A stretch of 9,861 bases of DNA, taken from the NCBI GenBank assembly GCA_050295975.1, contig JBNKQR010000081.1:1-9861 (forward strand). Direction: 5' to 3'. The stretch comes from JAPHTQ01 sp050295975 (GTDB taxonomy: Bacteria > Pseudomonadota > Gammaproteobacteria > Thiohalomonadales > Thiohalomonadaceae). Both the position numbers and the translations under genes were made by a program. This document shows, piece after piece, positions 1-6,118 of the stretch; the stretch's first letter is position 1, and each line of letters starts with the position of its first letter. Below the pieces are notes generated by a model. The model saw only the letters and a program-made list of their open reading frames with translations, made no database searches and was not told the origin of the DNA.

Positions 1-67
1 GTCATTTACCTCGCAGTGGCTCACTCGGGATTATTATTTTCCTCAATAAAAACAAGCCAATAAAGGA

Positions 68-83
68 TGGCATACATCCTGCA
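68..83 (+). promoter_or_regulatory. Candidate sigma-54 (-24/-12) promoter of the uptake operon
   Basis: The sequence TGGCATACATCCTGCA matches the RpoN consensus TGGCACG-N4-TTGCA at 9 of the 12 defined positions. The invariant GG (69-70) and GC (81-82) have the exact spacing required. Transcription would start near 94-95, giving a leader of about 40 nt before the receptor start. A sigma-54 activator gene lies at the other end of the operon, which makes the match more credible. A competing sigma-70 reading is TATAAC at 99-104, but it has no recognisable -35 box. The upstream activator sites expected for RpoN would lie mostly outside the window. This is a by-eye match, not a scored one. Confidence 0.5.
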
Positions 84-121
84 GTTCGCCTGCCCGGATA
101 TAACACTTTTAACTATTGCCT

Positions 122-128
122 GGGGAGG
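122..128 (+). promoter_or_regulatory. Ribosome binding site of the TonB-dependent receptor
   Basis: GGGGAGG is a near-perfect Shine-Dalgarno sequence, 5 nt upstream of GTG at 134. It decides the start: the in-frame TTG at 116 lies upstream of it and has no comparable site, and starting at 134 gives a clean signal peptide. Confidence 0.8.
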
Positions 129-133
129 TATTT

Positions 134-2377
134 GTGAAGCCGGTTCTTTTGCAGCGTTTGGGGATGAGTTTGTTGGTTAGTGCAGGGATAAGTGCCATGG
201 TTCCGGCCACTGCGGTGGCAGAAGATTTGGGGATCATTCAGGTGGAGTCCTCCACCATTGATGACCGATTCGAGAACAAGCGCGATGAGGCATCTAATAT
301 CGGTGTCATAAAGGGCGAAGAGGTCGATGCTGCTCACACCGAAAATATCCAGCAGATGCTGCAATCCATCCCGGGTATCACCACGAGCTTTTCTAGCGGT
401 GATTCGCTGAAGATTCACATCCGTGGTATTGAGAATCAGGTTTACATGGGCGAGAAGCCCGGTGTTGCCGTGGTTATCGATGGCGTGCCGGTATTCGAAC
501 GTACCGGTGCGGTGAACATCGACCTGGATAACATTGAGTCGATTAAGGTCGTCAAAGGTGGAGCTTCCTATCTGTTCGGTGATGATGCGCTTTCCGGTGC
601 GGTAATCATTACCACCAAGCGTGGTGCACACTACAAAGGTTTCGCCGCAGCTGCTGAGGTGGGTGACTTCAACTACAAAAAAGGTCTGTTGCGTGCTGGT
701 TTTGCCAATGATGACTCTAACGGTCATGTGCAGGTTTCACGTCGTGAAACCGATGGCTACTACGACGATTCTGCTTCCAAAGCTGATTATCTGAACGGTA
801 AATTGCAGTACTACATCGACGATGCCAGTGACTTAACGTTTGGTGTCGAGTTATCTGACCGGTGGAAAAATAGTCATGGTTCAGTGAAGGGTGTGGATGC
901 GGCAGAGAGCGATCCAAAAAGTGAGAATCCGGCATACGATGACTATGCTAATCATTTCGATGTCAGTTTGGCCAAGTACTTTGTCACCTATTCTAGGGAC
1001 ATGGGCAGTAATGAAAATTTGATGGTGAATGCCTACAGTTTTTCCGATAAGACGCAATTTCTAAGTAGACCGACAGACAATCCAGATGAATATACCTATC
1101 TGAACAACTATGATCAGGTTCAAAATGGCATAAAGAGTGAGTATCGTTCTGGCAGTGAAAATTCAGCATGGTTGATTGCTGTAGATGTCAGGGCTAACAA
1201 ATACAAAAATAACGTCGAGACGAATATCATCACTAAAGATTATAGTGCTGGTTTCCCTTTTCCTGACATCCCGATCGGTACTCCAACATCGGAAGATACG
1301 ACTGACGAAGCTGTACAAGCGCTGTATGGTGAGTACAAGTTCCGCGTAAGTGAACCGATGGTATTGACCATGAATGGTCGATTTGATCACATTGCCTATG
1401 ATTACACTTCGAATCTAAGTGTACTTGATCTGAATACATCATTCGATGTGGCTTCATGGCGTCTGGGTACTAACTATACTCTAACGGAAAGCAGCGATAT
1501 TTATGCGAGTATCTCCACCGGCTTCCGAGCTCCTTCGGTTAAACAATTATATGCAGGTGACATCAGTCCATTTGATGAAGGTGCAGGAGAAACTGGTACC
1601 GCGAATAATCCTGATTTGGATCCAGAGCATACGATCAATATGGAGGTGGGATATAGAGCAAAAACAACGCTCTTCGGTGCACCGACCGATCTGGATGTAG
1701 CCATTTTTCAAATGGATCGTACTGATTACATCATGAAGACTTCTGGGCAATATAGTCCTGAAGGGGGTATAAGTGATATGTACGATAATATCGGTGGTAT
1801 GCGGAACCGGGGAGTGGAACTTGCTATGGAGACTGCATTTACTCCTAAGCTTTCCTGGCGCTTGGGGTATACCTATCTAGATGCGAAATTTACCCAATAT
1901 GATAATTTCAACTTGAAGCTCGGCGGAGATAGTTGGTCCCCTACATATGTCTCAAGCTGTGCATCGGTAACTGACTTGGTCAATCAATACTGCGTCGAGA
2001 CTTATGATAATGCAGGCAATATTGTTCCACGCACCTCAAACCATCACCTAAACACATCTCTAGTTTATCGCCTTACACCTGAGTGGAGAATTACCGGCGA
2101 GATGGATGCTATCTCATCCTACTACGCGGATGAGATTAATCGGGTGAAGATCGACGGTCATGAGGTGTTCAATATGCTGGTCAACTATGACCGTGCCTAT
2201 GGCGACAGCGTCTGGTCATTCTTCTTCCGTGTCGATAACTTGTTTGACAAGTTCTATTACAATACTGCCCGTGGTAGCGGAGATACAAATGCTGACGGGG
2301 TTTATGACGCCAATGATATTTCCATCGTAGTCAATCAGGGACGTACTTATACCGCAGGTCTGTCAGTACGGTTCTAG
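134..2377 (+). CDS. TonB-dependent outer-membrane receptor
   Basis: Predicted 747-residue outer-membrane beta-barrel transporter that imports a scarce substrate using energy from TonB. Residues 1-29 form a signal peptide ending in AVA before Glu30. A TonB-box-like stretch (IIQVESS, 34-40) follows. The plug domain (about 45-165) shows IRGIENQ, VVIDGVPV, the IESIKVVKGGASYLFGDDALSGAVIITTKRG-type signature at about 135-164, and then the barrel with FRAPSVKQLY. The chain ends in Phe747, as expected for BAM-assembled barrels. The only two cysteines seen (609, 620) lie in one predicted loop, and a calcium-loop-like motif lies at 717-728. The next genes are a dedicated ExbB/ExbD/TonB set and a copper chaperone, so copper or a metal complex is a possible substrate, but the sequence alone does not prove it. 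Roughly positions 990-2100 are more AT-rich and contain all five AGA/AGG codons of the gene. GTG is the likely start. Confidence 0.93.
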   Translation: MKPVLLQRLGMSLLVSAGISAMVPATAVAEDLGIIQVESSTIDDRFENKRDEASNIGVIKGEEVDAAHTENIQQMLQSIPGITTSFSSGDSLKIHIRGIENQVYMGEKPGVAVVIDGVPVFERTGAVNIDLDNIESIKVVKGGASYLFGDDALSGAVIITTKRGAHYKGFAAAAEVGDFNYKKGLLRAGFANDDSNGHVQVSRRETDGYYDDSASKADYLNGKLQYYIDDASDLTFGVELSDRWKNSHGSVKGVDAAESDPKSENPAYDDYANHFDVSLAKYFVTYSRDMGSNENLMVNAYSFSDKTQFLSRPTDNPDEYTYLNNYDQVQNGIKSEYRSGSENSAWLIAVDVRANKYKNNVETNIITKDYSAGFPFPDIPIGTPTSEDTTDEAVQALYGEYKFRVSEPMVLTMNGRFDHIAYDYTSNLSVLDLNTSFDVASWRLGTNYTLTESSDIYASISTGFRAPSVKQLYAGDISPFDEGAGETGTANNPDLDPEHTINMEVGYRAKTTLFGAPTDLDVAIFQMDRTDYIMKTSGQYSPEGGISDMYDNIGGMRNRGVELAMETAFTPKLSWRLGYTYLDAKFTQYDNFNLKLGGDSWSPTYVSSCASVTDLVNQYCVETYDNAGNIVPRTSNHHLNTSLVYRLTPEWRITGEMDAISSYYADEINRVKIDGHEVFNMLVNYDRAYGDSVWSFFFRVDNLFDKFYYNTARGSGDTNADGVYDANDISIVVNQGRTYTAGLSVRF

Positions 2378-2393
2378 TTTCAGGGACCCCTCC

Positions 2394-2413
2394 CGCCATG
2401 GACGGCGATTTTT
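2394..2413 (+). terminator. Weak terminator-like hairpin between receptor and exbB
   Basis: A short stem CGCC (2394-2397) / GGCG (2404-2407) with a 6-nt loop is followed by A and five T residues. Four base pairs is weak for an intrinsic terminator. If it works at all it would probably only reduce read-through from the receptor into exbB-exbD-tonB. The rest of the 107-nt gap holds a direct repeat of TTTGATT (2440-2446 and 2455-2461) and the purine-rich site before exbB. Confidence 0.25.
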
Positions 2414-2484
2414 CGACAGCTATTGTCATCAGTGAAAGAGTTTGATTGCGGTAATTTGATTCGTAGAGAGAGGGTGGTGCAGCC

Positions 2485-3144
2485 ATGTTATTGGCGGATA
2501 TTTTTGACAAGGGCGGCATCGTCGTCTGGATATTGCTGGGATACTCAATCCTGGCGTTGGCGATCGTGATCGAGCGTCTGATGCAATTCTATTTCATGGG
2601 GCGATTCCCAACTGATTTTGAACAGCATCTACCAGCAAAGTTGGCCAAGGGTAAGTTGGTTGAGAGTCTTGTCGGCTTAAAAGGCCCAGAGGCTTCTATT
2701 CTCGACGGCACCCTCGCCGCGGCGGCAGAAGGCATTAAAGATCTGACGCGTGTAGCACAGCGTATCGGTTCCACAGAATTGCAAAAGATGGAACGGGGTT
2801 TTCGTACTCTTGGGATCTTGGGTAACACAGCTCCTCTGCTGGGACTCCTTGGTACCATCCTCGGTATGATCAAGGCATTTATGGTGATCGAGCTGGCAGG
2901 TGGAAAGGTGGATGCGCAGGCTCTTGCCGGTGGTATCTGGGAAGCGATGCTGACTACGGGTGTAGGCCTGGTGGTGGCCATTCCGATTCTATTGGCGTTG
3001 CACATGCTGGAAGGAATGGCTGATCGTCGCGCACAGAATATGCGTAACTGTGCTTCGTTGTTGCTTGAGCAGCTGCCGCACAGTGTGGTTAGCGATGAAG
3101 CGGAGGCCACCCACCACCGCGAGGGAAGTATTCATGCAGTTTGA
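2485..3144 (+). CDS. exbB: ExbB, proton-channel subunit of the TonB motor (MotA/TolQ/ExbB family)
   Basis: A 219-residue inner-membrane protein that, with ExbD, uses the proton gradient to energise TonB. Three hydrophobic segments are visible at about 11-33, 108-132 and 152-174, with a large cytoplasmic stretch between the first and second, the standard ExbB/TolQ topology. The family signature GNTAPLLGLLGTILGMI is at 113-129, and TTGVGLVVAIP is at 157-167; the polar threonines in both are typical of the channel lining. Purine-rich GAGAGAGGGTGG before ATG 2485 serves as ribosome site. Its 3' end overlaps exbD by 11 nt, indicating translational coupling. TolQ is the alternative, but the tonB neighbour and the receptor upstream favour ExbB. 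The window shows no tolR/tolA/tolB context. Confidence 0.93.
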   Translation: MLLADIFDKGGIVVWILLGYSILALAIVIERLMQFYFMGRFPTDFEQHLPAKLAKGKLVESLVGLKGPEASILDGTLAAAAEGIKDLTRVAQRIGSTELQKMERGFRTLGILGNTAPLLGLLGTILGMIKAFMVIELAGGKVDAQALAGGIWEAMLTTGVGLVVAIPILLALHMLEGMADRRAQNMRNCASLLLEQLPHSVVSDEAEATHHREGSIHAV

Positions 3145-3535
3145 GGGGCGGCGTAAAGCGAGTCAGATGCCTAACCTCACTCCGCTGATCGACATTGTAT
3201 TTCTGCTGCTGGTGTTCTTTATGTTGACCTCGCATTTTGTGCGCGAACAATCCTTGAACATTGATCTGCCTGTCGCAGACAGCGGTGAAGTGGTCAGTGA
3301 AGACGGTCAGCTTGAGGTCGTGATTAGCACGGATGGAATGTTCCTCATCGATGAGCATATTGTTGAAGAGCGCAACCTGGACGCTGTGCTGCGACAACAC
3401 CTTGCCGACCGCAAAGATAAAATTGTTCGTGTAAGAGGTGATCGTGGCTCGCCTTTGGGTAAGGCTGTCACGATACTGGATGCTGCACGCAAGGCAGGTG
3501 CTGAAAGTGTGGATATCGTGACCGAAAAACAATGA
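3134..3535 (+). CDS. exbD: ExbD, biopolymer transport protein of the TonB motor
   Basis: A 133-residue protein with a short cytoplasmic N-terminus, one membrane helix (about 17-36) and a periplasmic domain, as in ExbD/TolR. The helix carries the signature NLTPLIDIVFLLLVFF with Asp20, equivalent by alignment of the motif to the essential proton-carrying Asp25 of E. coli ExbD. The ATG at 3134 is chosen because it starts just before this motif and has GAGGGAAG (3121-3128) as ribosome site. A longer frame from 3050 would run deep into exbB with no domain support. It overlaps the exbB end by 11 nt and the tonB start by 4 nt (ATGA), so the three genes are probably translated in a coupled way in balanced amounts. 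Confidence 0.93.
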   Translation: MQFEGRRKASQMPNLTPLIDIVFLLLVFFMLTSHFVREQSLNIDLPVADSGEVVSEDGQLEVVISTDGMFLIDEHIVEERNLDAVLRQHLADRKDKIVRVRGDRGSPLGKAVTILDAARKAGAESVDIVTEKQ

Positions 3536-4155
3536 ATCGCTTTGACTGGTCTTTACGTAGTGTCGCGCTGGTCATTTCATTGTTGTTCCACGGCGTGTTT
3601 TTCCTGACCACCGGCTCGGTGGCGGGAAATAGTGAATCGGCTCCGGCACAGCGCAAGGTAACCCGTGTCAGTTTCCGCTCCGAAGTGGCACCGCAGAGCA
3701 CACCGCTACCGCAGCCAAAAGTGCCGGAGCCGAAGATCGAACCACCTAAGGAGAACAAGCGGGCGAAGAAAAAACGTGAACCCGAACCAAAAGTAGAAGT
3801 GCCGAAGCCACCCAGTGCTCCCACTGCTGAATCACAGGTGGAGGGTACGGTGGATGACCAGGCGTTAATCGAGAAAGCGCGGAATAAATATTTACGCCAA
3901 CTTGCGGCGCATATCGAGGGATATAAACATTATCCAAGGGCGGCAGAACGCCGCGGAATTGGAGGCGATGTTAAAATATACTTCTTACTTCATGCGGGGG
4001 GGCGTATTTCCAATCTTAGTGTGGGTGGGGCGCATACTCTGCTTAATGATGCTACTCGTGATGCTGTGATAGCGGCACAACCTATGCCACAACCACCTGA
4101 GACAATGAAGTTGCCAGAAGACATTGACATTATCATGCAGTTCAATAGTAAGTAA
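3532..4155 (+). CDS. tonB: TonB, periplasm-spanning energy transducer
   Basis: A 207-residue TonB that links the ExbB-ExbD motor to outer-membrane receptors. The N-terminal membrane helix (about 10-30) contains Ser16 and His20, the same SxxxH pair that is conserved in E. coli TonB. Residues about 57-97 form the Pro/Lys/Glu-rich spacer (repeated PEPK, EPKVEVPKPP) that crosses the periplasm. Residues about 117-205 match the TonB C-terminal domain, with YP at 134-135, GGDVKIYFLLHAGGRIS and a final strand ending QFNSK. The start overlaps the exbD stop (ATGA). A run of seven G at 3996-4002 lies in the C-terminal domain. The neighbouring receptor is its most likely partner, though TonBs often serve several receptors. 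Confidence 0.92.
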   Translation: MNRFDWSLRSVALVISLLFHGVFFLTTGSVAGNSESAPAQRKVTRVSFRSEVAPQSTPLPQPKVPEPKIEPPKENKRAKKKREPEPKVEVPKPPSAPTAESQVEGTVDDQALIEKARNKYLRQLAAHIEGYKHYPRAAERRGIGGDVKIYFLLHAGGRISNLSVGGAHTLLNDATRDAVIAAQPMPQPPETMKLPEDIDIIMQFNSK

Positions 4156-4176
4156 GGATTCATTTGTTTGTTTAAT

Positions 4177-4188
4177 GTTATCGATAAC
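4177..4188. promoter_or_regulatory. Perfect 12-bp palindrome before the copper chaperone gene
   Basis: GTTATCGATAAC is a perfect palindrome with a central CG, lying in the 52-nt gap between tonB and the chaperone gene. The form resembles operators of LacI/GalR-family repressors, which commonly have a central CG, but no such regulator is in the window. It is too short and AT-rich to be a convincing terminator hairpin. Chance occurrence is possible. Confidence 0.3.
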
Positions 4189-4207
4189 GCGAGAGAGGAA
4201 GTAAGCG

Positions 4208-4711
4208 ATGAAAACAGTGATTCAGGGTGTAGCACTGCTGCTGGTTGGCAGCATCTGGATGGGCATGGCACAGGCTGCAGATTCAATCATGGTTGATAAT
4301 GCCTGGGTTCGTGAAGCGCCTCCTGGTGCTGCTGCTTCAGCTGGCTATATGACCGTGCGCAATATGGGTGACAAGCCTCGTGCTCTGGTCGGTGCCAACT
4401 GTGCAGATTTTGGTAGCACCATGCTGCACCGTACAGTGATGCAGGACGGTATGGCTAAGATGATTCACCAGATGATGATCGAGATCCCTGCTGGTGGCAG
4501 TGTCACCTTCAAGCCCAACGATTTCCATGTGATGTTGATGAAACCGAAGCACGCGCTTAAGGCCGGTGATCAGGTGGATATCACCCTGAAGTTCAAGAAT
4601 GGTGAGAGCAAGAAAGTTACCTACCAGGTCCGTGCAGCAGAAGGTGGTATGGATCACGGCAGCATGGGTGGAATGAAGGGAATGGGTGGCATGGACCACA
4701 GCAAGATGTAA
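4208..4711 (+). CDS. Periplasmic copper chaperone, PCu(A)C family
   Basis: A 167-residue secreted protein. Residues 1-23 are a signal peptide ending AQA before Ala24. The PCu(A)C copper site H-x10-M-x21-H-x-M is complete: His74, Met85, His107 and Met109. The family binds Cu(I) in the periplasm, and some members deliver copper to cytochrome c oxidase. A C-terminal tail (148-167) is rich in Met, His and Gly, with Met at 153, 156, 159 and 162, exactly every third residue, which looks like an extra copper-binding segment. Cys65 is a further potential ligand. GAGGAA (4195-4200) is the ribosome site, 7 nt before ATG. The gene follows tonB by 52 nt on the same strand, and no terminator separates them, so co-transcription is likely. 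The family assignment is firm; the partner is not known. Confidence 0.93.
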   Translation: MKTVIQGVALLLVGSIWMGMAQAADSIMVDNAWVREAPPGAAASAGYMTVRNMGDKPRALVGANCADFGSTMLHRTVMQDGMAKMIHQMMIEIPAGGSVTFKPNDFHVMLMKPKHALKAGDQVDITLKFKNGESKKVTYQVRAAEGGMDHGSMGGMKGMGGMDHSKM

Positions 4712-4726
4712 CAACCGTTCTAGATA

Positions 4727-4758
4727 AAGAAAAGGGCGCCTTCGGTGCCCTTTTTTTT
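4727..4758. terminator. Bidirectional intrinsic terminator
   Basis: Stem GGGCGCC (4734-4740) / GGTGCCC (4744-4750) with loop TTC and one G-T pair, followed by eight T. The left side is AAAGAAAA, so the reverse strand also has a T tract after the stem. It sits between two convergent genes (ends at 4711 and 4771) and should stop transcription from both sides. Confidence 0.9.
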
Positions 4759-4770
4759 GTCTACAGGTTA

Positions 4771-5736
4771 TTAACCCAGTGCGTACTTTTTGATTCGGTA
4801 GAGCAGGGTGTCCCGGCTTAGTCCAAGCAAACGAGCTGCGCGACTGCGGTTGCCATGGGTGCGATCAAGTGCTTGGCGGATCATATCCCGTTCCAGCTCA
4901 TCCAGACTGATGCCTTCATCGGGTAGAGCGAATGGCTTGTCTGTTTCGCCAGAGCGGCTTCGGCTGCGTAGCAGCTCCAAAGGCAGGGCGTTTTCATCCA
5001 GCTCCTGCCCGTGGTTCAGAACTACCATCCGTTCGCAGAAGTTGCGCAATTCACGGATGTTGCCCGGCCAGTGATAGGCCTCCAGGCGGGTCTGGGCCCT
5101 TGAGGTGAAGTAGGGGGCAGCGAGTCTGTGTTGTGCGGCCAGTTCTCTTGTCAGGTGGCGTATCAGGAGTGCGACGTCCCCATGGCGCTGGCGCAGGGGC
5201 GGAAGTTCTAGCGGTACCACGTTGAGGCGATAGTAGAGATCTTCGCGGAAGCGGTTTTCCCGCACCAGAGTGTAGAGGTCGCGGTTAGTGGCAGTAATGA
5301 CTCGGACATTAACCCGATATGGGGACTGTTCTCCCACTGACTGACATTCACCAGACTCAAGAAAACGCAGCAGCTTTGCCTGAATGGCCAGGGGAAGTTC
5401 GCCGATCTCGTCAAGAAACAGGGTGCCGCCCTCGGCGGAGCGGATGCGACCAGGGTTGTGGTCGTGTGCGCCGGTAAAGGCCCCTTTACGATGCCCAAAT
5501 AGCTCGGATTCCACCAGATTTTCCGGCAGGGCTGCACAGTTGATGGTGACGAAGGGGCCGTCACTGCGGTGGCTGGCCTGATGCAGGGCGTGGGCCAGCA
5601 ACTCCTTGCCAGTGCCGCTTTCGCCAAGTACCAGTACGGTAACGTCGGTGGCGGCGACAATCTGTGCAGAGCGGATAACGCTTCTGAATTCGGGGGCATC
5701 GCCCAGCATGCTGTTTTCGAAAACTTCGCTGCCCAT
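4771..5736 (-). CDS. Sigma-54-dependent transcriptional activator without a sensory domain
   Basis: A 321-residue bacterial enhancer-binding protein that opens RpoN-bound promoters by ATP hydrolysis. The AAA+ domain fills residues about 9-240: Walker A GESGTGKE (38-45), the sigma-54-contacting loop GAFTGA (85-90), Walker B GTLFLDE (104-110), sensor I ATNRD (149-153), Arg fingers in RFREDLYYRL (162-171), and sensor II WPGNIREL (223-230). A Fis-type helix-turn-helix lies at about 296-317 (RSRAARLLGLSRDTLLYRI). No receiver, GAF or PAS domain precedes the AAA+ domain; two in-frame stops (TAA TGA) lie 16-21 nt before the ATG, so the short N-terminus is real in this frame. PspF and HrpR/HrpS share this layout and are controlled by a separate protein, but no pspA homologue is in the window. 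The downstream operon has a candidate sigma-54 promoter (68-83). The ribosome site is weak. Confidence 0.93.
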   Translation of the reverse strand: MGSEVFENSMLGDAPEFRSVIRSAQIVAATDVTVLVLGESGTGKELLAHALHQASHRSDGPFVTINCAALPENLVESELFGHRKGAFTGAHDHNPGRIRSAEGGTLFLDEIGELPLAIQAKLLRFLESGECQSVGEQSPYRVNVRVITATNRDLYTLVRENRFREDLYYRLNVVPLELPPLRQRHGDVALLIRHLTRELAAQHRLAAPYFTSRAQTRLEAYHWPGNIRELRNFCERMVVLNHGQELDENALPLELLRSRSRSGETDKPFALPDEGISLDELERDMIRQALDRTHGNRSRAARLLGLSRDTLLYRIKKYALG

Positions 5737-5858
5737 GACTGCCAGTCTGTTTCATTAGAAATGAGGCCGGTAGGATACCCCGATCTACTGTTACGGGCAA
5801 AATTAGGCAACATGTTCAGATTTCTCTACAGGCTGTCGTCCATCCCGTACAAGTAAGG

Positions 5859-5864
5859 TATAAT
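5859..5864 (+). promoter_or_regulatory. -10 box of the tRNA-Leu (and probably tig) promoter
   Basis: TATAAT is a perfect sigma-70 -10 hexamer about 80 nt before the tRNA. No good -35 box is seen at 16-18 nt spacing (TGTCGT at 5834-5839 is weak and 19 nt away). Transcription would start near 5870. Stable-RNA promoters tolerate such a -35, but the assignment depends on the -10 alone. Confidence 0.5.
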
Positions 5865-5875
5865 CACAACCTCGG

Positions 5876-5898
5876 CACTAATACACATAGTATTGGTG
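5876..5898. repeat. 9-bp inverted repeat in the activator/tRNA intergenic region
   Basis: CACTAATAC (5876-5884) and GTATTGGTG (5890-5898) are inverted repeats, with one T-G wobble, around the loop ACATA. It begins a few nt after the predicted transcription start of the tRNA promoter. It may be a leader hairpin or an operator. The remainder of 5737-5944 shows no gene; it must also hold the promoter of the - strand activator, which I could not locate confidently. Confidence 0.5.
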
Positions 5899-5944
5899 TG
5901 GAAATTGGCTGGGTTGAGCACCGCTCGATCATAGCTAAACATAC

Positions 5945-6029
<85 letters not shown>

Positions 6030-6047
6030 GATTCTTGGAGGGTCTCT

Positions 6048-6067
6048 CGTACGGTAGCGACCGTACG
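6048..6067. repeat. Perfect 8-bp hairpin between tRNA-Leu and tig
   Basis: CGTACGGT (6048-6055) and ACCGTACG (6060-6067) pair perfectly around the loop AGCG; GTC (6042-6044) can pair with GAC (6068-6070) across a bulge. There is no T tract after it, so it is not a standard intrinsic terminator. It may be a processing site between the tRNA and the tig mRNA, or a leader structure. Confidence 0.6.
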
Positions 6068-6107
6068 GACGGACTCATCCTACCATCACTATTTCTGATT
6101 GATTGTT

Positions 6108-6113
6108 GAGGAG
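6108..6113 (+). promoter_or_regulatory. Ribosome binding site of tig
   Basis: GAGGAG, 5 nt before ATG 6119. It overlaps the alternative in-frame GTG at 6113, which rules that codon out as start. The protein then begins MQVSVE, as trigger factors usually do. Confidence 0.8.
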
Positions 6114-6118
6114 TGAAG

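Noticed and set aside
25..50. AT-rich stretch before the receptor as a Fur box
   Set aside because: GGATTATTATTTTCC has some NAT triplets, but does not form the palindromic Fur consensus well enough to claim.
116..133. TTG at 116 as the receptor start
   Set aside because: It lies upstream of the strong GGGGAGG site at 122-128 and would add six residues before a normal signal peptide; GTG 134 is better placed.
113..727. Long open frame on the - strand opposite the receptor
   Set aside because: It is fully antisense to a well-supported gene and its translation shows no recognisable domain; the same holds for the antisense frames across exbB, tig, clpP and clpX.
3050..3133. Longer N-terminus for exbD
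   Set aside because: It would overlap exbB by about 95 nt, has no family similarity and no ribosome site; ATG 3134 fits the usual ExbD N-terminus.
5208..5813. Second - strand frame overlapping the sigma-54 activator, tested as a frameshifted N-terminal sensory domain
   Set aside because: Its part upstream of 5736 is only about 25 residues with no receiver, GAF or PAS features, and the rest is a shadow of the AAA+ domain.
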